Under the pieces are notes generated by a model. The model searched no databases, was not told where the DNA came from, and saw nothing but the letters and a program-made list of their open reading frames with translations. The position numbers and the translations under genes are program-made. A stretch of 64,000 nt of DNA. Origin: Takifugu bimaculatus. Its lineage: Eukaryota > Chordata > Actinopteri > Tetraodontiformes > Tetraodontidae. The stretch is from positions 1,879,208 through 1,943,207 of the forward strand of contig CP034993.1 in assembly GCA_004026145.2 (NCBI GenBank). Reading direction: 5' to 3'. Shown piece by piece: positions 14,301-26,300 of the stretch; positions within the stretch are counted from its first letter, which is position 1; every line of letters starts with the position of its first letter.

Positions 14301-17300
14301 AAAACCCCAAATTTGAAGTGTTTGATTGTGCAGCAGTAATTTAGATCACATGATTGTTAGTCAGTGGTTCATTTATTTTCCTCCTTTCTCCGGATGTAAC
14401 AATGCACAAACAATGTTCTTTGGAGATAAAATCACAACCAAAGGTTGCACTGCAGTATGTGCCACCTGGCATTGACATGGTGTTAGTAGTAAATATTACT
14501 GTTTTTTTGTCAATGCAAGTTTCACTTGTACAGTAGTTTACCGGTAGTTGTTTTCATATTGTAGATTGAATCAGTTGTTTCAAGAGGTGGATTTTCTGTA
14601 GAAACAATGTTTCACATCCTCCTTCTACATCTTTGCCCTGTTATTTCAAGTTGATTTTTATTTTGCTCGTGTTTAAAAAAGAAGCAGGATTAGCACTTAC
14701 ACGCGTGTGTTGTGTTGTGCTGTGTGTGTGTGTGAGGGATGTGTTCTGTAGAAGGAGCCAAATTAACATCAGAATTCAGGCCTTATCTTGCTTGTCAGGA
14801 GCCGGTCTTCGATGCACAGGTCTTGGGTATGGGTCTGCAGGGGCCCAGACACTGCTGCCTCTGTTCCACTCTGCTGAGCAGCAGCATTAACATGCTCTGC
14901 TGTGTTTTCATTTGCACCGTTTCAATTGTGATAAGCTACTATCTGAACTCAGGGTCTTTCTTCCACCACCGCTTCAACACATTGTGCTGTGCTCCCTGAA
15001 TGGACACACTGTGGAAAACCTTTAAGTCACAATGCAGCTCCACATGGACATTACCGAGACACCTAAATCATATGGAATATTTCCCATGTGTTTTAATTTT
15101 TATTTATTCCATAATATCGTAGCAGCTAATTTGTTGTGAAAACACACTGGTGAGCAATAAATGAAGAAAAGCAAAGACTTGGGCTTTAGCTCCTGGATTA
15201 CAAACACCCTCTACACTTTTGAGGGGAGGCAAACTTTTGAAGAGCTTGTTTTCAGAGCTCATGCCTGATCTTGCCCTCAGGAAGTGCATGTAAAGAAGAG
15301 GAACAACAAAAGCATAGTGAGAGAGGTGAAGAGAATATAATCTCAGAGCCTCAAGCAAACTCTGATAAGATGAGTGCTATATCCTTGAAAATGTTCTCTT
15401 TCTAATACACAGACATCAATGTACCACAGTCAGCCAGGCGTTCCTCTAACGCCAGAAGCCGAAAATGAAAAAAAAAAAAAATAAAGCATCGTTGTCTGCC
15501 TGCCGTTTAGCACCCTCACTGGGCCCCATTCCCATGTGATGCAGTCATGTTAGCAGAAAGCTGTGCATCCTCTCAGTGAAATACTATTTTCTACCTGACT
15601 GATGAAGACAAGAATGACGGAAGGGGTAAAGACGACACAGTATGTTGCCTTTTTTACACGGATAAATACAATGTAATACCTTGTCTATTTTTTACCATTC
15701 TTAGTTTTTGTAAAGCAGCTGAAAGGTATGATAAATATTGGGGCTGCCTTGTCTCTGAGGAAAAGGGTTATTATATTGCTAAATAAGCAGATTTTTTCCG
15801 TGTGATCCACCCGAGGCTGTTGCACATTTCTTGTAGTGTGTAGCTGGAACGTGTGGGTGTGGGAACTCCCACACATGGTTCCAGGGGAATATGCACAATC
15901 ACATACAACAAAGTTAAGAAAATTCACATGTGCATTTGTGACACTTTCGTTCTCTCTCTCCAGCTGCTTCTTGATTGCTATGTTCTCACACTCCTCAACA
16001 GTAACACTGTTCTAGTTACAGATGGGTCAGGACTGGGCATGACATGCTTGTGACTTGAGAAATGTATAAATATATTGATTGGAAAGGAGTCATGGCTGAA
16101 TTTGTTCTGGTTATTTTCTGTGCTTCCTTCTAAACCAACCTAGTCACCATGTTACATGCATCATTTTCCTGAACGTGCAATTTCTTTCTTTTTTTTTCAG
16201 TGTAAAATTGTGCAAACAGCACAATATTTACCGGTTTTAATACTATTACCTACAGCATTGGTCCCTTGCTAAAGCCATCCTTTCTTCTGATCTTTCTCTT
16301 CAGGACTTAGCCTGCATTGATGAGCTCTCCACAAACTCCCTGTTCTCCTCTCCGGCTGACTCACTGTCAGAATATGCCGATAGCCAGTCCTTCATCAACG
16401 CAGACAACCTGGACACCGTGCCCACCATCTGGGACATCAACACTAATACTACGAACGCACCAGCACAGAGCCAGTTAGAGGTTGGTTGCAAGCCTTTGCA
16501 CACACATCTTTTATCAATTATGCTATCCTCTCCTTTATCATCTACAGTTAACTTTTTGTTCTTGATGCAGAAAATAAACCAAATTGTTCCTCTTTTCTGA
16601 ACAAAGTATTAGTCACAGAGGTGAATGATTGTCCTGTTTGTGCGTCACATGCTTTTAAAGTGTTGTCCCTCTGTGCCTGTCATAGTCTGGTGAATCCATT
16701 TTCAATTTATTGGTTCCGGGAATGTTTTTTCTTTCTATTCTAATGTCAGCTATTTTCATTTTGTCCTTATTTTCTTCATTAGCTTTCACAGGCTTTTTTT
16801 TGTATTGATATTTTTTTGCCCTTCCCTGGCATTTGATGTCAAAATTCTGATAGAAATGTATACTTTATAACTGGGCTTATGTCTAAACAGACATATTTAT
16901 TCAACTTACACAAACTGGAAGTCTATTGCAGGCATACAGAACACGCACAATTTGTCTTTTTTGTTCTCTTTTTCTGTTATAGTTGTATCTTTTTTTATTT
17001 GCGTTTTGTTCGTTTTTGATTTTATGTTTTGTCGACAGCTAAATGGCACCGGCAGGTTTCACGGTTTGGCAAGTTTGGATGATATAACTGCTCTTATCAG
17101 CACGCCACCTTTAGCAGGATTCCAGGTAGCCTCTCCAAACTGGATGTTTAAATTCCGATTTCCCACAGAAACCTAACCCTGTCACTGGATTTCTCATTCC
17201 TCGCTTCTTATATGCCAGAGCCATGGTCCTGTTTGTTTGTCATTAAAGTGGACAGAATTGCCTGGTATTCTCTAAAGTCTACTGTATGTTGTTTCCCTTC

Positions 17301-20300
17301 TAGACTATTTAACTTGTTAATATAGTAATGGACAAGCATTTAAAGATAATGTACTGGTTAATGCCTCAACTCTCTATGTTGAACAAAATTTGGGCATTAC
17401 TTAAGACACATTTGGAGCCAGTTAAATATTCACCTTATCAAACAATCTGTGGCCTTATTTGGGCCTGATGTTGGGGCTTTGCATTTTGGGGTTCAGTCTT
17501 GGGTAGATTGAACTCAGTCAAACCTTTTTTTATGTGGTAGAATTTTGTGGGGGTTTTCTATGTTAATGATTTTTAGAAACAAGATCAACATTCTGCAGTC
17601 ATCCATTAGCTAAACTATAAATGAATCAGGAAGTGTGGCAGTTACCATGTGCTCTATGATAACCCATAGTTCACATGTGAGGGAAAACAGGACCAGTGTG
17701 TCTGGCAAGTGTGTAAATCTGGACGCACAAATATCTATATATATTACACATATAGTTTTGCAAATCCAAAATATTTTACCCTCTGAATTCTTTACAATGA
17801 AACATGTCAAATTTGACTCAGGCTTTTGTTCCAATTCCTAGCTCACTGGACCCTCCGAGGGCTAAACCACTTCTTTACATTCTGTCTGCTTTTTCTTTCT
17901 GACGTTTCATCCGCTCTGTTTAACTGACCTTGATAAGATTCTCTAACTGGTTTTCTGTCTATATGCTAATCTGATACTAACTGCTTATCTGCCTCTGACT
18001 CTCACAGCTTGTCCTTTTGTTAACCAGATGGGTCAAGTACAAATTCCAATTCTGGCTTTTATTCAGGGGGAACAATACTTTAAAACTGTTTTGTTTCCAG
18101 GTCCAGAGAACCCAGCCTCCTCCAGAGGAAGAAGAGGAGGCCGAGGAGGAAGAGACAGAGGAACTGGGACATGTAGACACATATGCAGAGTACAAGCCTT
18201 CCAAATGTAGGCTCCTACACCAAATAAATCAATTTAACTTTCAAACATTCTTTAATTTTAACTTGGTCATTAATTTGTTTTGTACTCATTGTGGCATTGA
18301 AATATGTGAAATCTTAATTTGCCCTTTCTCCTTCTTTCCTCAGCCACTATAGGAATTTCTCATCCTGACATAGTAGTTGAGACCAACACTTTATCAAGCG
18401 TCCCTCCACCTGACATCACATACGTTCTGTCTCTCCCTGAAACAACCATTAAAGGTGGCCTGCTATCCGCTCTGCAGCTGGAGGCCATCATATACGGCTG
18501 CCAGGTATAAGGCACATCCATTTAATACAAGAAGTCATTATTTTTGCATCCATGAATGTTAATTATCCATCATCCCTTTATATTTGCCATTAGCAACATG
18601 AGGTTATACTTCAGAACAAGCAAAGGGCAGGCTTCCTGATTGGAGATGGGGCAGGGGTTGGCAAGGGACGCACTGTGGCAGGAATCATTCTTGAGAATTA
18701 CCTTAAGGGAAGGAAAAAGGCTTTATGGTAAGGTATAGTTGCATGTACAGAGCATGCACAGGCTGGTTTGTGCAGAATCCAACTGAATTAAATCCTTTCC
18801 TGTTCCTGCTTTCAGGTTCAGCATATCAAATGACCTGAAATTTGATGCAGAGAGAGATCTAAAGGACATAGATGCACCACATATTCCTGTGCTTGCCTTA
18901 AACAAGGTGAGTCCTGGAGGAATCGGTGACAGAGCAGGAAAATCCGTTTATTGTGAGATGTTTGTCAAAGTGTATACAGTATTTACCTGAGTTTTGACTA
19001 TTTCTTTTTGCTTCTCTAGATTAAGTATGGAGACACAGCTACCTCAGAAGGAGTCCTATTTGCAACTTATTCTGCTCTGATCGGCGAGAGCCAGGCAGGG
19101 GGGCAGCACCGGACAAGAATTAAACAGATCCTAGACTGGTGCAAGCCAGACTTTGATGGTGTTGTATCCTTTCATTTTGACAAGCACATGTCTGGGTTTT
19201 CTAATGCAAATTGCTTTTTTGGAGTTTGCGCTTTTGTCCTTAATCTCACCCACTAACAGATCATTTTTGATGAATGCCACAAAGCTAAGAATGCCACATC
19301 TACAAAGATGGGCAAGGCAGTGCTTGACCTGCAAAACCAACTGCCACGGGCTAGAGTGGTGTATGCCAGTGCCACGGGTAGGCTGACAAGACAAGACTGC
19401 GAAAAAAACATGTACACAATGCACTGAGGATTTAACTTGTTATTTTTTTTATTTAATCTTTGCCCCAGGTGCCTCTGAGCCAAAGAACATGATCTACATG
19501 AGCCGTCTGGGAATCTGGGGTGAAGGCACACCCTTCAGAACCTTTGATGACTTCCTACATGCAATCGAGAAGCGGTTTGTACAATCACGCTCCAAAGTAT
19601 TGTGTATTTAAAGACTTCCCTGTCATGTAATCTCCAAATGGCTGTGTTTACTGGAATATACCTTTTGATCAGATAGTGGAAATATCTGGTTTGATGATCA
19701 AACTATGTGGTATCATTTTTGTGTGGTTTGTATACAGAGGTGTCGGTGCCATGGAGATTGTTGCTATGGACATGAAAGTGAGTGGGATGTACATTGCCCG
19801 GCAACTGAGCTTCTCGGGGGTTTCCTTCCGTATTGAAGAGATCGGACTGGACAATGACTTCAAACTGGTCTACAACAAGGCTGCCAAGCTGGTAAAGATC
19901 CCAGATGATGAGTGGGCTGTGGGTTACTACATTAGTGTATGCCATTGTACACCATTTGTGATCTTCTCCTTAAATGTGTGTCCAGTGGGCAGAAGCTTTG
20001 CAGGTATTCATGCGTGCAGCTGATGAGCTGGGCCTGGTGAGCAGGAAGTCACTGTGGGGACAGTTCTGGTCATCCCACCAGCGCTTCTTCAAATACCTCT
20101 GTATTGCTGCCAAGGTCCGCTGTCTGGTGGAGCTGGCCCAAAAAGAACTGGAGGCTGGAAAGGTCAGTGCAAATGATTCTAGGGGGCTGAGTCATATAAT
20201 ATGTATAATCCAGAGTATTATACATGACCCAAGGAACATCCAAGTATGAAGTGAAATTCAATACAGTTTAATTAGTGAGCAAAATGGGCAGATTTAATTT

Positions 20301-23300
20301 AGTGCTAAAATGAATCCTGTGTAGCTGGTACGTGTATGATGAAGTGGTGCCCTGATATGTCATTTCTCTCCTTTGCAGTGCATTGTTGTTGGGCTTCAGT
20401 CTACTGGAGAGTCCCGCACCCGAGAAGTCCTGGATGAGAATGACGGCCATCTTGACAGATTTGTTTCTGCTGCAGAGTGAGTGCAGATTAACATTTTACG
20501 TGCCATTTTTGCTTGTCACTGAAATTAGATTGATTTCAATTTGTATTTGCTAAAATTACAAAGTGTTAGGTGATTGCTTTGAGTTTAAACTATTCCTGTG
20601 ACAGATGTGTTCATCTGTCTGCCAACAACTGGCAGTGACCTGTACTCTATATTGAGTCCAGATCTGGAATACACTTGTGTTATTATTATTTTCCTTTCAT
20701 TTATTCATAAGTGCTTTTTGTTTGCTGCTGTCTTTAGGGGAGTATTCCAGTCTCTTGTAACAAAACACTTTCCATCAGAGAAGCAGAGGAGGGAGAAAGC
20801 ACCAGGGAACAAGAGGAAACGTAAGTGGGCTGAGACTGTTGCTATAAGCGCGGAATAATTCCACAAATTTCAATAGCAGTGAAACACCACTCAGTGCTGT
20901 CTGCATTCTGTGTTATGGCTTTGTGAATGAAGACATTTCAACGTCTCTTTATCGACGTGATTATTCCTCAACAGGGAAGCCTCGAGGTCGCCAACCTAAG
21001 GTACCCAAGCACAATGTGGACAGTGGTGGGGTGATCAACATCAGTGACGACAGCAGCAGTGACTCTGATGGAATGGAGACAGACTCCAACTCCTCACCAG
21101 ACTCTCTGCTAGACAATGATGATGTCATCTTTGTTAACCACACTAACGGTCAGACAGGTAGCCCACTTGGTTTTATATAGCGCCTGTTATCTTAGCTATG
21201 ACTATATGACATTTACTGTCTATTAATGATATATATTTATTGGCCAGTGTGTGCATTTTGTATTAAGGTTGAGTTGTTATTGTGTCTTTGTTACTGTCCA
21301 CAGCCAGGATAGAGGAGATGAAGCAGGACCTCCTTCACAAAATATCCATACTGGGAAAAGAACTACCTCTCAACACCTTGGACGAACTCATCGATAAGTT
21401 CGGAGGACCAGATAAAGTCTCAGAGGTGGACGTCTTAATCAAAGAATAATCAATCAAATACAAACATTCAGGATTTATTTGCGACAGACCATATATAGAA
21501 TCATACATTAACAGTGTGATGTATTTCCTGGGCAGATGACCGGCCGTCGGGGACGTGTGGTGCGGCGTCCCGATGGAAGTGTTCGTTATGAGTCGCGGGC
21601 TGAGCAGGGTCTAACCATCGACCACATCAACCTAAAGGAGAAAGATCGATTCATGAGTGGAGAAAAGGTGAGAAAATAGTAGCAGAAATAAACATCTGCC
21701 GCAGACAAAACAGTTTTGTGTGATTGCAATAAATCATTTCATTGACTTTATTGTACTGCGACTTTAAACCTCTTTCATTTCCAGTTGGTGGCCATTATCT
21801 CAGAGGCTGCTAGCTCTGGAATCTCCCTCCAAGCAGACAAGCGGGTAAAGAACCAGAGGCGGCGAGTCCACATGACATTGGAACTGCCTTGGAGTGCAGA
21901 CAGGGCCATTCAGCAGTTTGGTGAGTCATGTCATATTTTGGGCAGGTCATAGGAAAATGAACTGAAAGCAACTTTGCACAAATGTCAGGTTTGGCTGAAG
22001 GGATGGCATATTTAGAGGTCAAAGGTCATGGTCATTGTAACATCAGTCACAAGTAGCGTGGGTTTGGCAGTCTGCTGATCATACTCAGGAGTGAATGGTT
22101 TTAGTTTAGATTGTCGTAACAGCTAAAATCAAGTTTCATACCCACATTGTAGCCATTGTATGCTGGTGGCATGGTTGACTCAGCCATGAACTCTGCTGTC
22201 TAGGGTATTTTCTGCAGAGTTTCATTTGAATATTCTGAAGGTTAGAGTCACGCTGACGCAATACAGGTTTTATATGCTACAACACAACCTCACACCAGAG
22301 GAAAATTAATTCTATTAAGTATCTTTTTTTTTTTCTATTAATGGCACTTCCATGTGTTATGTAGGTCATTGTGTTTAACAGGTTACAATCCTCCTGCCTC
22401 CTGTTTATTGCATGTGATTGATCTGTTTTGTGAGATGAAATAAGAAAGTTTCATTCACATTGACTGTTTATTGATGATAATGGTGGATATTCACAGCAAG
22501 CTGCATGTTGATAGATATCTGTGTGACATTTACAAACCAGTTTGGCGTCATATTTAGAGTAAAAAGTGGTATAGTGCAATTATAAAGCCATTTGTAGCAC
22601 CAACATTTGGAAAACATGTAATGTTGAGTAGTGTGCTTTTTTTGTTCTTGAAAAATGATGTTATTTGTGAAGAGGTTAAATAGTCCACCTGGGACAACTT
22701 GCTGCCTGTGTGGGTTTTCTCCAGGTACTTCAGGTTTCTCTCTCAGTCCAAAAACGTGAACAATAGGCCAATTGTCGACTCTAAATTTCCCTGGGTGTGT
22801 GCATGCGAGTGAATGCTGTGTGTGTCCTGTGGTGGATGGGTGATGGGTGTATTCCGGCCTCATCCAGTGATTGCTAGTATAAAGTATAAACAACATTGCA
22901 ATTCCAAACTTGTATGCTGTGCTTTTAACCTCTTGAGTGAATAACAGTGTATTCATCGAACCTTTTTTCTGTCTTAGGTCGCACCCATCGATCCAACCAG
23001 GTAACAGCCCCAGAGTACATCTTTCTCATCTCAGAATTGGCAGGGGAGCGACGTTTTGCCTCCATTGTGGCTAAGAGACTGGAGAGCCTGGTAAATAATA
23101 GATGTTGCCTGGAGATACAAAAGCTGTATTTGCACTTTTCTTTCTTTTCAGATATTTTACTTGCTGTAAATTGAATATGGTTACCTGTTTGACTTGCCAG
23201 TGTGATGGAAACTAACTCAATATGTTTTGGGTTTTACTGATTTGTTGCATGTCGCCATCACCTCCAGCATTTGCTTCCTTGCCTGACCTTTAATGCTGTC

Positions 23301-26300
23301 TTTGGGTTGTCGGGGTAATTCCCGCCCTCTAGCAGATTTCTGCACTCTTGTTTTATTGCTGGTTCACCTAAGTAACATTAACTCGCCTCCACAATCCTCT
23401 AGACATTCTGGGTCTTTCCCTTCTCCATCTCAATACAGAGAATCGAGCGATCAGCAAAAAGGAAAACATCTTGTTTTTATCATTTTTGAGTTTGCGGTTT
23501 TTTCTTAGCGATCAATGAATGTCGGGACAGCAGTCTTTTCTTTCCATTGCGACAAAGCATGACACTTTTTTTGGGAAAAGGTCAAGCAGTGCACATTGGG
23601 ATGGTCTTTCCAGGAAGTTCTCTGTGTCTGCCAAGCGTGTTCGGTAAACCTGCATCAGGACTAGGCCGCATCTTAACCGCTCTCTCGAACTCGATGAAGT
23701 GGGACTGCGCACACAGGCATTTCATTTTGGACCCCGTTTTTACCTTTGTACAAGCTGACACCAGATCAGCAGTGACGTAACGTCTGGCTAAGGTTTCTCT
23801 TTGTTTTGGAATCTTGAGCCACTTTTAAATGTGGACAGCTGGCTACAAATGCCCTTCACAGTTTATTTAAACCCTGAATGTAAATGGAAAAAGCTGACTG
23901 ACACAGAAAACTAGAGTGGAGAAAAAATCCCTCATGTTATTTAATGTCTCCTTAATGCTCTACGTTGGACTTTTGCTTTGTCTATCTTAATGGTATGCTC
24001 ACTAAAATCCCTTTTTATGAATCAACGGTATTATATCTAAGAACAAACATTTTTCCTCAGTGACTTAACTTTCTGAATGGTGGGCAGTATAGGGAAGTTC
24101 GTTAATGTCAGTTTCTCAAATCAATCATCTCAAATCAATGACATCACACCAAACGCGTCAATGAAAATGCAGAAATGATCACTTGGAACAAAGTACAGAT
24201 GTACAGTAATTTCAGTATGTCACCGAAAATAGTTAGAAACTGGATTCATGTGGGAGATGAAATTGTCTGGTGAAAGGTTGTGGTCACATATGACCAAAAT
24301 ACTCCTGATGCGTTCATCCATTCCTCCCCGCGGTGTGTTACAGCCATTAAAGGCTGCGAAGCTGAGATCAGTGATCAGAGTAACCGGTCGATGTTGCTTC
24401 CTTTTCTAGGGTGCGTTGACTCATGGAGACAGACGAGCGACAGAATCCAGAGACCTGAGCAAGTACAACTTTGAGAACAAGGTAGACAAATCTAAGAGGA
24501 GTAATGCAAGCATCAGATTAACTGTTATCACAGTCTGCTTTGCTGAGTGATTGACTGCCCTCATTTTTTCAGTATGGTACCAAGGCTCTTGATAAGATCA
24601 CCAAATCAATTATGGGCCACATAGAGAATAAGGTCCCCCCTCCTAAAGGCTACCCAGGGGGGTGTGCCATGTTCTTCAGAGGTATGCTCGCCTGACTGTT
24701 TGAATAAAACAGACCCGCTTTAATAACACACAATTGAGCACAGCTTTGTTTTTGTTGATTTCAGATATGAAGCTTGGCATGATGGATGTGGGAATTCTTT
24801 GTAAGGATCCTCGGTTTGGGATCAGCACCGAGAAAGGTACAGCCAGAGGCCAGCGGGCATTCTGCACACATTGTTAATATTAGTGCAGCTTCCCAATGAA
24901 ATATTCTTTGTTTTTTTTCCCAGACTGCAGCATCACCAAGTTCTTAAATCGCATCCTGGGTCTGGAAGTTCACAAGCAGAACTACCTGTTCCAGTATTTC
25001 ACTGACAACTTTGACTACCTTATTGAGAAAGACAAAAAGGAGGGCAAATATGACATGGGAATCCTAGGTATAGTGGCAACATTAAATGGAAACATTGCTT
25101 CATATCTATTCCTAAAAAGGATATAACTCTTCTTAATCCAGCAAAACATATAATACTAAGTTATTATTTTGTTCTGACATAGATCTCGCTCCTGGCAATG
25201 ATGAGATCTATGAGGAGAAGCAGGAAACCTTCTTGACAGCTGGAAACCCCCAGGATGGACAGGTTGTTCTCTATAAAGTAAGCAAAACAAAGGCTTCCCT
25301 CTGGTGTGAGAGCCAGCTCATTACGCCACATAAATGCCATTGTTGCCTCACGTCGTTGAGTCAGCAGACATTGTCTAGGTAACATACCGGTAGTATGTCT
25401 TTTTCTTTAACAGTATGATACTAGGTATTAGTCGAACTTAAAAACAAAGCTCTAACTAATAACATGCAAGCTGAAACAAAGATTAAGGTTTACTGGTGGG
25501 TACGGACTTTTCATGCTTTAGTTTGTGTTGGAAATTTTAACCATCAGAATGAACATTTCTCTGTTCGATGGGTCAAAAGTCTATGAGATGTGCAATCGCA
25601 CTGTCAAGGGTCATGTTCATTTCCTTGTTGACTTGATTTAAAATAAATTCTTTCACAGTGATACGGATTAACTGTAAACTTGGTTCCCACACCTCTAGAT
25701 AGAGAACTAGTCTACAGTTTATTTCACTTTCTAAAGAGACTAGGATCATACAGTCAGGGCTGAGAAGGCTACTCAGACAGAAACAAGGAGAATAGGAAAT
25801 AATATTTATGTTTTATATTCAGCATTTAGCTGCTGGTTGCAGATTAGTTTTGGACACCCGATGCTGTACAGAAGTATAGAGCAAGCATTATTGCAATGAT
25901 AACTTTGACATTTTGACCGTTGGTCTGAATGTGTTTAAACTTTGGCTCATCTTCAAGACTCATGACTTTTGTTTAATTGATCTTGCCGCTGTAGATCAGC
26001 GTGGACAGAGGGATGCCCTGGGAGGAAGCCTACAGCAGGTCGCTGAAGCTTAGCGGCTCTGACGAGGGATTCTACCTCTCACTAAAGGTGATAAAATAAG
26101 CAAACCGGTTTTACTTTAACATTCACTGTGCTTACAGCAGCTTTATTTCAGAGAGAAATGTGCATGTCTGTGTAAATATTGATAGATTAAATAATTAACC
26201 CATGAGTGATCTTTCTCCAGCTGCGAGGTAACCATCCATGTGTGCTGCTAGCTGAGCAAGGAAGAGGTAAAAACTTCATTGTCTACAAGCCCAACATTGG